Made by a program: the position numbers and the translations under genes. A DNA stretch of 64,000 bases from Risungbinella massiliensis (lineage in GTDB: Bacteria > Bacillota > Bacilli > Thermoactinomycetales > Thermoactinomycetaceae). A model generated the notes under the pieces. That model was not told the origin of the DNA, did no database searches, and saw only the letters and a program-made list of their open reading frames with translations. Location of the stretch: contig NZ_LN812103.1 of assembly GCF_000942395.1 (NCBI RefSeq), positions 157,000 through 220,999 of the forward strand, written 5' to 3'. The first letter of the stretch is position 1. Each line of letters begins with the position of its first letter. Positions 31,969 to 40,695 of the stretch are shown here, piece after piece.

Positions 31969-33948
31969 ATGAATATTGATTCTGTGCTGGAACAATTAGA
32001 AGTAGATTTGGAAAAAATTCAAGTTGGATATCAGCCTCATAAAAAAGTAGCGTATCCTGGTGAGGTTTGTATCAGTGTAGGGTATCGACAAGAAGGTGGC
32101 TGGATTTATCATCAGTCAGGGACACAATATCCTACTACTTCCGAGTTGATGATTTCTATATCTCCTGATCGATTCCCAGAGCACCGACCAATTGAACAAT
32201 TCCGCTTTCATCTGGATGATTTGAGCTTGGATACCTGTTTTTCTTTTATTCTCTGGTATCTTCGCTATCATCAAGTTGAACTACCTGAGAAATACGAGGA
32301 TTGGTTAGATTATATTAAGCAATGGGAACAGGGGCTTGTAAAATCAACAGGTGATCCTTTTGGTTCGTTAGGTTGTCTACATAGTGCATTAGCTCAGTCT
32401 TTTTTCTATGAGCAAGATACTTGGGAAGATAATGCTAGTCACAAACCAGATCTAACACACTTTCATACGGGCTTTAAAAGCTGTATCCGGTTGTTAATTG
32501 GAGTCTTATTAGAGGAAGAAGTGGAGCCTTACGACATTCCGGAGTTGGATTACATACCAGAGTATCAAGATGCTGTGTACGCTTTACAATTAGAATATAA
32601 AAAATACTTACAAAGTATTGAATACTCTTCTTTAATCCAGTTAGAAATGCCTCTCAAAGGGATGAATCGGACTGTTCTGATCGATGCTTTTATTGGTACG
32701 GAAAATACGTATATAGGTCTTTTAAAATCGTTTCTTCAACATGATGAGAAACGAACATGGCTCAAATCCGGATTTCGATTGATTGCACTTTACCGTCCGC
32801 AACAAAAAGGAACGAAAAACGAAATGCTAATTTCAGTTGATCCTGGAACACAGATTAGCTTAGAAAAACTATGGAATCGCTTGCAAGAATTGGAGGCAGA
32901 AAAACAAAATCAGGAAGTCTCTTGGAACAACCATCTTCATCAGCATACGCATCTAAGTGCACCAACAAACGGAACTACTCTATCTTGGCAGGAGGTGGTT
33001 ACGGAGTTATGGAGTCTCTATAACCCTGCTAATTCTCTTTTAGTCCGTCCTTATTATTCTAATGGAGAGCTAGGCGAAGCAAAGCCTATTTATCAGTGTG
33101 ATCCTGTTATTTCGGAGGAAATATCGGGGAAACAGTTAATTGCGGTGAAATGGGACTCCTTACAAACACAACAAATTATTTTGAGTTCCCCCTCGATTCA
33201 GAAATACCTTGCGGTTTGTGCATCGAGACAACATACGGGTCAATTACCTCCTGTACATCCTCTACCGAAACAATCTAGCTTCGATACGCTTTCTCTTCCG
33301 TGTGGATTGGCTATTATTCACCATGAAGGAATCTTCCTGTTGGATGATAAAAATAATGAAGAGTTAAATCTAGGTGATTATCAAGCACAATTTTTACAAC
33401 TGCTTACGCGTTCCAAGGTATTAACAAATGTTCATCAAGAAGTGTTAGAAAAAATTACAATGGTACAAGCCTTAGTAAAGAAAAAACGGATACTGCCCTA
33501 CCATGAATCGGCAGAATTAAATAGTTGGATCACGGAGAAAAAGCTAGAGCTTCGTGATGTTTTATTACGAACGATGCAAACCAATATAGAGCACTCGCTT
33601 CTCCAATTCCGAGAATCGGTAGAAAAAAGATGGGGACTTAATACACAGATTCAAGAGCTTTATGAATCACTCAAAGAATTGGAAGGAATTCTTGCCACGA
33701 TGAGTGATTTTCGTACCAATCGATTTATCAATCTCATTACCATTTATGGGTTTCCATTAGCGCTATTTGCTGGATTATTTGAAGTGATATTCCAAGACGT
33801 AGGAACGGCAGGGAGTTTAGGATTAAATTGGAGTGTACTTGGTATATTTTTCGGGCTTTCGATTTTGTCGATTTCAGTGATTGGATTCGTGTTGCGCCAG
33901 CGAGATAAGAAAAATAGGCTTTTGGAGAAAGAAGATAGTTTTATTTAA
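31969..33948 (+). CDS. Large hypothetical protein with C-terminal membrane hairpin
   Basis: 659 residues, ATG after GGAGGTGGTAAGG. Residues 1-560 are predicted soluble, mixed alpha/beta, with an Asp/Glu/Tyr-rich N-terminal half and a middle section containing GFRLIALYRPQQKGTKNEML and ISVDPGTQISLEKLWNRLQE. A helical coiled-coil region (about 490-600: VLTNVHQEVLEKITMVQALV, LQFRESVEKRWGLNTQIQEL) precedes two spans near 605-645 (FPLALFAGLFEVIF and VLGIFFGLSILSISVIGFVL) and a basic tail. The helix plus two-span end recalls CorA-like architecture, but no signature is present. No function is assigned. Confidence 0.7.
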   Translation: MNIDSVLEQLEVDLEKIQVGYQPHKKVAYPGEVCISVGYRQEGGWIYHQSGTQYPTTSELMISISPDRFPEHRPIEQFRFHLDDLSLDTCFSFILWYLRYHQVELPEKYEDWLDYIKQWEQGLVKSTGDPFGSLGCLHSALAQSFFYEQDTWEDNASHKPDLTHFHTGFKSCIRLLIGVLLEEEVEPYDIPELDYIPEYQDAVYALQLEYKKYLQSIEYSSLIQLEMPLKGMNRTVLIDAFIGTENTYIGLLKSFLQHDEKRTWLKSGFRLIALYRPQQKGTKNEMLISVDPGTQISLEKLWNRLQELEAEKQNQEVSWNNHLHQHTHLSAPTNGTTLSWQEVVTELWSLYNPANSLLVRPYYSNGELGEAKPIYQCDPVISEEISGKQLIAVKWDSLQTQQIILSSPSIQKYLAVCASRQHTGQLPPVHPLPKQSSFDTLSLPCGLAIIHHEGIFLLDDKNNEELNLGDYQAQFLQLLTRSKVLTNVHQEVLEKITMVQALVKKKRILPYHESAELNSWITEKKLELRDVLLRTMQTNIEHSLLQFRESVEKRWGLNTQIQELYESLKELEGILATMSDFRTNRFINLITIYGFPLALFAGLFEVIFQDVGTAGSLGLNWSVLGIFFGLSILSISVIGFVLRQRDKKNRLLEKEDSFI

Positions 33949-33981
33949 CCCAAGGAATCTACTCATCCTTGGGTTTTTTTG
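33949..33981 (+). terminator. Terminator after the 659-residue gene
   Basis: CCCAAGGA / TCCTTGGG with a nine-base loop and seven T, starting at the stop codon. Confidence 0.9.
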
Positions 33982-34164
33982 TCAAATAAGATCCTTCCAT
34001 ATACCGTGAATGATTAGTCAAGATGATCTATGCAGAGTTAATAAACAGGTACCATAAATTATTATAATATTAACTATTTTCAATTGATGTTTCCTTATTA
34101 GTTTGATATCGTGGTTCTTGGAGAGAAGGTATGAGTACATTGATCCTACCTTGTGGAAATTGCA

Positions 34165-34218
34165 CTCTTCCTCCCGTTGGTTTCTTAGGTTTCGTCTGAG
34201 GATCAACGGGAGGGAGAG
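34165..34218 (+). promoter_or_regulatory. Long leader hairpin before the 99-residue gene
   Basis: CTCTTCCTCCCGTTG pairs with CAACGGGAGGGAGAG (one G-T) around an inner CTTAG..CTGAG stem. It lies 20 bases before the GGGAGGAGATC ribosome site. The left arm, with CCTCCC, is complementary to that site too, so switching is possible. Confidence 0.55.
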
Positions 34219-34249
34219 GTTATTTCATTATCATGAGGGAGGAGATCAA

Positions 34250-34549
34250 ATGTTACTTCGTACAAAAAGGCAACAAAATCTGACTCCAAAACCAGCAAAA
34301 CAAAAGCAAAATTGGTTGAAAAGGTTTTATCTACAATTAATCCAAGAGATAAAGGATAAAACTAAGGATTGGGGTATGTTACAATGGATTACGTTTTTGT
34401 ATCATACTGGTCTATTTCTGGGTAGAAATTTAATTAAGAGACCGTTACTGATCGCTGCGATCATCTTGATTATATCCGAATATAACCCAACAACTGGAAA
34501 GATATTAGATGCATTAAAACAAGTAATTGAGTTGCTAATTAATTTTTAG
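34250..34549 (+). CDS. Small membrane protein, 99 residues
   Basis: ATG 34250 follows GGGAGGAGATCAA; the longer upstream frame would run through the leader hairpin and is rejected. It has a basic N-terminus (KRQQNLTPKPAKQKQNWLKR), amphipathic helices, one membrane span (LIKRPLLIAAIILIISEY, about 65-82) and a C-terminal helix. No family is recognised. It may be a partner of the preceding membrane protein, but they have separate terminators. Confidence 0.65.
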   Translation: MLLRTKRQQNLTPKPAKQKQNWLKRFYLQLIQEIKDKTKDWGMLQWITFLYHTGLFLGRNLIKRPLLIAAIILIISEYNPTTGKILDALKQVIELLINF

Positions 34550-34582
34550 TAGCCATTTCATTGGTTCACTCTTCTCTCCACA

Positions 34583-34678
34583 GGATTCATGGTCAAACTG
34601 GCCATGAATCCCCTAAATAATATAAATATAGATCTATATAGAGTAAACCCCAAGGGAACAACCTTGGGGTATTTTATT
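34583..34678 (+). terminator. Hairpins after the 99-residue gene
   Basis: GGATTCATGG / CCATGAATCC (34583-34611), then ACCCCAAGG-GAACAA-CCTTGGGGT (34647-34670) with a following ATTTTATT. The second is the likely terminator. Confidence 0.6.
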
Positions 34679-34688
34679 AAGATAAGCA

Positions 34689-34822
34689 TGTCGCATAATG
34701 AACCGAAAGCCAGAGGCTGTCCCCTTTTGAGATGCGACTATGAGTGGTAGGGAGCCGGAGCAGATTAGAAGCGAGAAAACCAACCAGCGGTGTGCCTATG
34801 TCTAACTTCGATTTATGCAATA
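34689..34822. repeat. Short palindromic element, copy 2
   Basis: Starts TGTCGCATAATGAACCGAAA and ends TTATGCAATA + AGCTAA, matching copy 1 (30351) at both ends but with about 75 extra inner bases. An inner ATGCGAC repeats the left end inverted (GTCGCAT). It has no reading frame. It may be a non-autonomous element or the shrunken ends of a lost insertion sequence. Confidence 0.6.
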
Positions 34823-34842
34823 AGCTAAAGATAGACCTAAAA

Positions 34843-34875
34843 ATCCCTCCTTACACTATCTGTGTAGGGAGGGAT
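34843..34875 (-). terminator. Terminator of coiled-coil gene 2
   Basis: On the minus strand, ATCCCTCCCTACAC / GTGTAAGGAGGGAT is followed by TTTTTAGG. Same design as the terminator of cassette 1. It lies about 200 bases beyond the stop; the untranslated stretch in between has no other gene. Confidence 0.75.
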
Positions 34876-35071
34876 AAAGTAGATTAATTATTCAATTGTT
34901 TTGAATCTACTTTATTGATGGTCCACTTGATTGGATACGATTTATTAGAGTGTTTAAACATAGTTAGATCATATTGAATTTTTTTACTATTATCGCTGCA
35001 TCTAGTATATTGGAGTCTATTATTTTGCTTTTACTCTGTTTCGCTGTATAAGAAACGTTTTGATTTAATAA

Positions 35072-35230
35072 TCACCATACTTTGCTTATTTCCTTCAAAA
35101 TTTCGTTTAAAATTTCATTGTATTGTACCACTTCATCTTGTAAGTTCTGTTGCTCTTCCATTTGTTTTTGACATTGTTCAGCTACTTTTGCTGTAATCTC
35201 AACCAACTGTTCGATATACTGTTTTTCCAT
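35072..35230 (-). CDS. Coiled-coil protein 2, 52 residues
   Basis: The frame begins at ATG 35230, preceded by AAGGAGAGATGAATC. It encodes MEKQYIEQLVEITAKVAEQC, then KQMEEQQNLQDEVVQYNEIL, ending KEISKVW, a single amphipathic coiled-coil helix. No family is recognised. The upstream palindrome, the AAGGAGAGAT ribosome site and the GGAGGG terminator match those of the 118-residue gene at 31302, though the proteins differ in length and sequence. Confidence 0.7.
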   Translation of the reverse strand: MEKQYIEQLVEITAKVAEQCQKQMEEQQNLQDEVVQYNEILNEILKEISKVW

Positions 35231-35236
35231 GATTCA

Positions 35237-35320
35237 TCTCTCCTTGTAATGTATTGTATGTTGCCACTAAACTGTCTTTTTTCAAGACAGTCTAGATACA
35301 ACACACAATACCAAGAAGAG
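35237..35320. repeat. Long palindrome upstream of coiled-coil gene 2
   Basis: TGTATTGTATGTTG..AAACTGTC pairs with GACAGTCT..ACAACACACAATAC. Outer parts TCTCTCCTTG and CAAGAAGAG also pair. Length, position and TCTCTCCTT end match the palindrome at 31663. The motif AGTGGACAA lies just beyond both palindromes (near 31796 and 35325). Confidence 0.75.
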
Positions 35321-35398
35321 TTAAGTGGACAACCTATTTTACCTACTTTTCAGTAAATTAATTTATGCTACATGTGAATTAATATGTAACAAAAACAA

Positions 35399-35429
35399 AC
35401 CCACCACTTTCGAATAATAAGTGATGGGT
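35399..35429 (-). terminator. Terminator of the pts operon
   Basis: ACCCACCACTT / AAGTGATGGGT with a nine-base loop. On the minus strand it is followed by TTGTTTTTG. Confidence 0.8.
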
Positions 35430-35437
35430 TCTTTGGA

Positions 35438-37135
35438 TTAGAGTAATTTCCGAACATCGTCACCGCTAACTTGGTGGACTGCTTTGTCCGCCAGTTTTTT
35501 CGCGTCGTTCATGTTCACTTTGCGTACTGCTTGTTTGACTTCTGGTACGGCACCTGCACTCATAGAGAGCTCTTTGAGTCCTAGTCCCAGAAGGATTTCG
35601 GTCATTTCGGCATCTCCTGCTAATTCTCCACACATACCAACCATGATATTATGCTTCGCTGCTGCGTCTGCGGTCATTTTGACAAGACGTAGAACAGCTG
35701 GATGAGCAGCATCATAAAGAGGTGCTACGAGTTCGTTTCCACGATCAGCAGCCAGCGTGTACTGGGTGAGGTCGTTGGTTCCGATACTCATAAAGTCCAC
35801 TTCTGGAGCAATCAAGTCAGCTGTAATTGCTGCTGCTGGAATCTCTACCATGATCCCGACTTTGACGTCAGTAGAGAAAGAGGTTCCTTTGGCAGTCAAC
35901 TCTTGGCGTGCCTCATCAAGAAGTGCTTTCGCGGCACGTACTTCGGAGACACTCCCAATCATTGGGAACATAATCCAAAGTTCGCCATAGACACTAGCCC
36001 GTAACAAAGCACGGAGCTGGGTTTTGAACATATCTGGATTAGCTAAGCAGTAACGGATCGCACGATGTCCAAGGAACGGATTCTCCTCTTTGGGCAATTC
36101 AGCATAAGGGAGATCTTTGTCGCCACCGATATCGAGTGTACGAATGATGACAGGATAACCAGCAAATGCTTCTAAAACTTGTTTATAAGCATCGTACTGC
36201 TCGTCCTCTGTTGGCCAGTGTGTGTTCTCTTGATAGAGGAACTCCGTACGGAAAAGACCAACACCCTCTGAGTATTTAGCCTTAGCGGCAGCAACGTCTG
36301 CTGGGCTTCCGATATTGGCGAGAACATGGATGCGTTCTCCGTTACCAGTCACCGCATCTTCTTTTGCTTCTTCTAAAGCTTGAGCCAATGCAGATTGTTG
36401 TTTTTCCATTGCTGCTTTGGTGTTAGCCAATTTTTCTTCCGATGGATTAAGTAGGATTTCTCCTTTTGCTCCATCAACGATCATGTCAGCGCCTTCGGTA
36501 ATCTTTTCGATTTCTTTTCCTAAACCGAGTACAGCTGGAATCCCAAGGGTTCTTGCCATGATTGCAGCATGAGCAGTTTTGCTCCCTTTTGCTGTTACCA
36601 TTCCAGCGATCCCTTCTGGGAATTGAGCAGTATCAGAAGGGGTAAGCTCTTCGGCGACAACAACACTTCCTGCGGTGAGCAAAGAAGGATCGAACGGAGT
36701 TTTCCCTAATAAGTTTAAGAGAAGACGACTTCCAACGTCTCGAATATCATCGGCGCGAGCTTGCATGTATTCGTCTTCGAGCATCGCAAAAATACCACTA
36801 GTTTCGTCTGTTACTGCTTGGCAGATACTCTCTGCATTTTGTTTTTGAGAGCGAATGCGGTTTTCCATCTCTCCCACAAATGCTGGGTCCGATAGAAAGG
36901 CAGCATGTGCATCAAAGACTGCTGCTTCCGATTCTCCCATTTTGGTTACTGCTAGTTCGCGTAGTTTCCCAATCTGTTCCTTAGTGGTAACAACTGCTGC
37001 TTGGAAACGCTCGATTTCTTGATCTACATTCTCTATGGATACTGTTGTGACTTCCGGCTGCTCTTTTGTCCACCAGACTGCTTTTCCGATGGAGAGTCCT
37101 GGAGCAGCACCGACGCCTTTTAACATCTGTTCCAC
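35438..37135 (-). CDS. ptsI: PTS enzyme I
   Basis: Phosphoenolpyruvate-protein phosphotransferase, the general PTS component that phosphorylates HPr; about 565 residues. CGGAGGTGA precedes GTG 37135 by about seven bases; the GTG at 37144 overlaps that site and is less likely. The active-site histidine is in GSKTAHAAIMARTLGIPAVLG (about residue 185). The PEP-binding domain shows EFLYQENTHWPTEDEQY, RTLDIGGDKDLPY, and the C-terminal signature DFMSIGTNDLTQYTLAADRG with MCGELAGD. It follows ptsH in the usual order. Confidence 0.95.
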   Translation of the reverse strand: MEQMLKGVGAAPGLSIGKAVWWTKEQPEVTTVSIENVDQEIERFQAAVVTTKEQIGKLRELAVTKMGESEAAVFDAHAAFLSDPAFVGEMENRIRSQKQNAESICQAVTDETSGIFAMLEDEYMQARADDIRDVGSRLLLNLLGKTPFDPSLLTAGSVVVAEELTPSDTAQFPEGIAGMVTAKGSKTAHAAIMARTLGIPAVLGLGKEIEKITEGADMIVDGAKGEILLNPSEEKLANTKAAMEKQQSALAQALEEAKEDAVTGNGERIHVLANIGSPADVAAAKAKYSEGVGLFRTEFLYQENTHWPTEDEQYDAYKQVLEAFAGYPVIIRTLDIGGDKDLPYAELPKEENPFLGHRAIRYCLANPDMFKTQLRALLRASVYGELWIMFPMIGSVSEVRAAKALLDEARQELTAKGTSFSTDVKVGIMVEIPAAAITADLIAPEVDFMSIGTNDLTQYTLAADRGNELVAPLYDAAHPAVLRLVKMTADAAAKHNIMVGMCGELAGDAEMTEILLGLGLKELSMSAGAVPEVKQAVRKVNMNDAKKLADKAVHQVSGDDVRKLL

Positions 37136-37160
37136 CAGTTTCACCTCCGAAAAAACGGTA

Positions 37161-37421
37161 TTATTCGTTTAAGTTTGCGATGAAATCCGCTACTTTTTCT
37201 ACCGCTTCTTCTGCGTCTGCACCTTCTGCACGCACAGTGACGGAGTCATTTTGTTTTACTGCTAGAGACATAACACCGAGAAGGCTTTTTGCGTCTACTT
37301 CTTTGGCCTCTTTCACCAATTTGATCGTACTTGCATATTTGCTAGCAAGTTGTACGAGCATGGATGCAGGACGAGCATGTAGTCCTGTTGGATTTTGTAC
37401 GGTAACTGTTTTTTCTGCCAT
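37161..37421 (-). CDS. ptsH: PTS phosphocarrier protein HPr
   Basis: 86 residues; ATG 37421 follows AAGGAGAT. The site of phosphorylation by enzyme I is the histidine in NPTGLHARPAS (His15). The regulatory serine of the HPr kinase is in KSLLGVMSL (Ser46), so carbon catabolite signalling through CcpA is expected. A 25-base gap separates it from ptsI. Confidence 0.97.
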   Translation of the reverse strand: MAEKTVTVQNPTGLHARPASMLVQLASKYASTIKLVKEAKEVDAKSLLGVMSLAVKQNDSVTVRAEGADAEEAVEKVADFIANLNE

Positions 37422-37587
37422 GATAATTATCTCCTTCCAATGTTCAAGAAATAGTTTCTTCAGACCAAGCAATATTTACCCATCTTACCAATAATTTTTC
37501 TGTTTGGTCACAGAACTGAATAAGATAGGAAAAAGACAGGAACATTCCATTTGATATGATGGAAGAAACGAAGAAAAGGGGAGCTAT

Positions 37588-39084
37588 ATGGAAGCATTTC
37601 ATCAACTATTGCAATATTATCGCGAGCTTAGCCATCTCAAAAGTGTCTATGGACTATTGATCTGGGATCAGAACACCAAAATGCCAATCCAACAGACCAA
37701 AGATCGTGGAGAGCAAATCGGCGTACTCTATGAGCTGCTTCACCAGAAAATGACATCCAAGGAGTTATGTACGCTTCTAGATCGCTCTTCCCAAGAAATA
37801 GTAGATTTACCGAAAGAATCTTACGAAGTTCGTCTTGTGAAGCGTGCAGTCCGTGATTATGAACGAGCAAATCAAGTACCTGCTCCCTTTATGGCCGAAA
37901 TCGCCCAACATGCAACAGAAACCTATCAAGCTTGGTTAGAAGCAAAGTCATTAAATAATTTTAACAAAGTAAAAGGTCACTTGGAAAGAATGATTGACTA
38001 TAGCCGTGAATACACGGAATTTTTCCAAGATAGAGAACACGTACTAGATCCCCTTATAGATCTAGCGGAATCAGGTTTAAAAGTTTCGTATGTGCAAAAA
38101 ATCTTCCAAGATCTACGTGCGAAATTAGTACCATTGGTGCGCCGCATCACCTCCCAAGAGGTTGCTCCTTATCCAACACTCCCTTCAGTTCCGAAAGAGG
38201 ATCAACTTCGTTATACAGAGTGGCTTGTGCAAAAGTTTGGGTTTTCGTTTGAAAAAGGGAGACAAGATCTTTCGCCTCATCCATTTATGATTCGTCTTGG
38301 AGCAGATGATATTCGGATCACAACGAGAGTGGAGGAAGCTGATTTTACAGAATCCATCTTCTCCAGTATACATGAGACTGGACACGCACTCTATGAACTG
38401 GGTCTAAGTCGGGAATATATTGGAACACCGTTTGATGAGATGTCTACCAGCGTTCATGAGAGCCAGTCCAGATTGTACGAGAATATCGTAGGTCGAAGTC
38501 GGGCTTTCTGGTCCTATGCTTATCCCGAGTTACAAAGACAGTTGCCTCAGACGAAAGGGTTGGAGATGGAAGATTTCTACCGGATTATGAACCGAGTTGA
38601 GCCATCTCTGATTCGAACCAAAGCAGATGAAGTGACCTACAATTTGCATATCATGATTCGCTTTGAGACAGAGATGGAGCTTTTGACCGGGAAGCTAAAG
38701 GTAGACGATCTACCTGACTACTGGAATGCAGCGTATCAATCCACGATGGGTGTACAGGCAACGAGCTTAGCAGAGGGTGTACTACAGGATAGCCATTGGT
38801 TTTCTGGGATGGTAGGTGGATGTTTCCAAGGATATGCTCTCGGAAATCTAATTAGTTGTCAGATATTAGAGAAGATAGAGCGTAGCTATCCTAAATTATG
38901 GGAAGATGTTGCCGATGGTACATTGGTTCCACTTCGTAGCTGGTTGCAGGAAAATATCCATCGACATGGATCTTACTATGATACTCCAGAGCTTCTCGAA
39001 AAAGTGACAGGGAAGGAATTGAGTGTTGATCCATTTATCCGTTACTTAGAACGAAAGTACGGAGATCTGTATCCTGGGCTATAA
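37588..39084 (+). CDS. Carboxypeptidase of family M32 (Taq-type)
   Basis: Zinc metallocarboxypeptidase of 498 residues, full length for the family. The zinc motif HETGH lies near residue 262 in SSIHETGHALYELGL, with the downstream glutamate in STSVHESQSRLYENIVGR. HPF..IRLGADDIRITTRVEEAD and the C-terminal GYALGNLISCQI are also typical. ATG after AAAAGGGGAGC. The protein is cytoplasmic and probably digests imported or recycled peptides. Confidence 0.95.
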   Translation: MEAFHQLLQYYRELSHLKSVYGLLIWDQNTKMPIQQTKDRGEQIGVLYELLHQKMTSKELCTLLDRSSQEIVDLPKESYEVRLVKRAVRDYERANQVPAPFMAEIAQHATETYQAWLEAKSLNNFNKVKGHLERMIDYSREYTEFFQDREHVLDPLIDLAESGLKVSYVQKIFQDLRAKLVPLVRRITSQEVAPYPTLPSVPKEDQLRYTEWLVQKFGFSFEKGRQDLSPHPFMIRLGADDIRITTRVEEADFTESIFSSIHETGHALYELGLSREYIGTPFDEMSTSVHESQSRLYENIVGRSRAFWSYAYPELQRQLPQTKGLEMEDFYRIMNRVEPSLIRTKADEVTYNLHIMIRFETEMELLTGKLKVDDLPDYWNAAYQSTMGVQATSLAEGVLQDSHWFSGMVGGCFQGYALGNLISCQILEKIERSYPKLWEDVADGTLVPLRSWLQENIHRHGSYYDTPELLEKVTGKELSVDPFIRYLERKYGDLYPGL

Positions 39085-39153
39085 AAAGCATTTCTTCTCC
39101 CTGTTGGGGATCGAATTTTAAATAATAGAAACCTTTGGGATTTGAGTAATGAT

Positions 39154-39215
39154 GAGGCTCTTGATCTAGGGACGACTTTGTCAAAAGCAACGTAAGTTTT
39201 CTGATCAAGATTCTC
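39154..39215 (+). promoter_or_regulatory. Stem-loop element A upstream of hypothetical gene
   Basis: GAGGCTCTTGATC and GATCAAGATTCTC form an imperfect stem around a loop containing CTTTGTCAAAAGCAACGTAA + G (39176-39196). That 21-base stretch is identical to element B (44611-44631). The right arm GATCAAGATTCTCGTA is identical to element C, and in both A and C it ends 55 bases before the start codon. Confidence 0.65.
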
Positions 39216-39270
39216 GTATTAGGTGAATTCCTCTTAATAGATAACTAACAACTTAGAAGGGACGTTTCCT

Positions 39271-40152
39271 ATGCAACGTATTACGAAAAAAGCGCCGAAA
39301 GCATCAGAATTGATTCGCGATACAGAAGAACTAGAAATTGAACGAGTAGAGATTATCTCCGTAGATTTGTCAGACACGGATGAAGTAAATCAGATAGAGG
39401 AAAAACCAAGTACATTAGACCTTCTAGAAGAAGATGTGGAGGCATTAAAACAATTTGAAGATCAGCTCCTCACAGGTTGGGATATCTCATCTTCTGCTGA
39501 AGTACCATTGGAGTTAGAAGAAAACTGGGATCTCGAAGCATGGATTGAACAGTGGCAGAATCAAGATCCGAACCAATTCCCTGAATTACCTCCTGAGCTA
39601 GAAGAACGTTTGGAAAGAACGCTACCAAAGCAACAGCTGAATCGAGATCAGTTCATTTTCCAAGCAATCGCAAATGCTTGTAAAGAGTGGGAGTTAAAAG
39701 AACTGCGCGAAAAAGGGAAACGCGAAGGCGAAGAAGCAGTTTTGATTGTAGATCCAAAGAACGGAAAATATCGTTGTTTTCCAGCAGACTATTTTTCCAA
39801 GGAAGCCTTGGCTTACTTTGAAGTAGTCCCAGGGAAATATTACCCGATTCGCTGGCAAAAAACGCAAGCAGGATGGGAAAAAGTACAGACAGGCTATTTC
39901 CAAGCTGCCGATTTGAGGCAAGCAGCGTATGTTCTGATTCGCGATGGAAAAGCAGTTGGTAATTGGGAGAAAACACCGATTTCATTCCTAGATGATGGAT
40001 GGAAGTGGGGTATTTATGATCAATCTCAAATAGTAGAAGTGAAGGGACGGAAAGAAGAATACGGCGCTCTTTACTATGATGTTTGGATTGATAATGAACG
40101 AGTGGATTCTGTACTTACTGTTCAGGAAGTGCTGGATATATTGCCGAAATGA
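39271..40152 (+). CDS. Hypothetical acidic protein linked to the ATPase cassette by its leader
   Basis: 293 residues, ATG after AGAAGGGAC. The N-terminal half is strongly acidic and probably disordered or helical (LEEDVEALKQFEDQLLTGWD, then Trp/Glu-rich EENWDLEAWIEQWQNQDPNQ). The C-terminal half (about 140-290) is a beta-rich domain: EEAVLIVDPKNGKYRCFPAD, EVVPGKYYPIRWQKTQAGWE, ALYYDVWIDNERVDSVLTVQ. It has no signal or membrane segment and no recognised family. The same upstream stem-loop occurs before the two ATPase genes at 44682 and 47227, so a common regulon is likely. Confidence 0.65.
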   Translation: MQRITKKAPKASELIRDTEELEIERVEIISVDLSDTDEVNQIEEKPSTLDLLEEDVEALKQFEDQLLTGWDISSSAEVPLELEENWDLEAWIEQWQNQDPNQFPELPPELEERLERTLPKQQLNRDQFIFQAIANACKEWELKELREKGKREGEEAVLIVDPKNGKYRCFPADYFSKEALAYFEVVPGKYYPIRWQKTQAGWEKVQTGYFQAADLRQAAYVLIRDGKAVGNWEKTPISFLDDGWKWGIYDQSQIVEVKGRKEEYGALYYDVWIDNERVDSVLTVQEVLDILPK

Positions 40153-40168
40153 GTGTGAAAAAATAAAA

Positions 40169-40198
40169 AGAAGTATCGGGGCATGCCTCGATACTTCT
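40169..40198. terminator. Bidirectional terminator
   Basis: AGAAGTATCG / CGATACTTCT around a GGGCATGCCT core, between convergent genes. Confidence 0.8.
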
Positions 40199-40216
40199 AC
40201 CAAAATCTATCTTCTG

Positions 40217-40648
40217 TTATCTAAGTAGCATGAAGAGTGCCATCGAAGCAAAAAGTAGAATGATATAGGCACGACCATAGTTACTAATAGGTTTTTTGAA
40301 AATAGGAGTTCTGTATTCCGTGTTATGAAGGTACAGACAAAAGATCGCGATACTGAGTAAAAAGTTGCATAGTAAAAATGCGATATGTTCTGGTGTAATA
40401 GCTACTGTATTCGGCAGGTTTTGGATATCTTTCCAAACAAAAACAACTTGTGCGTCTAAGTAGGCAACAAATAGTAAAAGCAGTAATTGTTCGAGCTGTA
40501 AAATGGCAAGTAGAAACAGGGTCCTGATTTTTAATTTCGCTAGATCTTTTTGTTCAGAATCTTCCCATAGCAAGCCTCGCCTATTAGTAGACTCGTTCTC
40601 CTTTTTTGCTCGTCTGTTCTGCAAAAACTGGTTCCATCGTTTTTTCAT
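40217..40648 (-). CDS. Small hypothetical membrane protein
   Basis: 143 residues; ATG preceded by AGGAGAAGAT. A basic N-terminus (KKRWNQFLQNRRAKKENEST) is followed by about three spans (FLLAILQLEQLLLLLFVAYL, ITPEHIAFLLCNFLLSIAIF, YIILLFASMALFMLL). No family is recognised. A long hairpin (40696-40750) lies upstream in the leader. Confidence 0.65.
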   Translation of the reverse strand: MKKRWNQFLQNRRAKKENESTNRRGLLWEDSEQKDLAKLKIRTLFLLAILQLEQLLLLLFVAYLDAQVVFVWKDIQNLPNTVAITPEHIAFLLCNFLLSIAIFCLYLHNTEYRTPIFKKPISNYGRAYIILLFASMALFMLLR

Positions 40649-40695
40649 AATATCTTCTCCTCTCGAAAGAGGAAAGGGTGAAGCAGATTTTGGTT

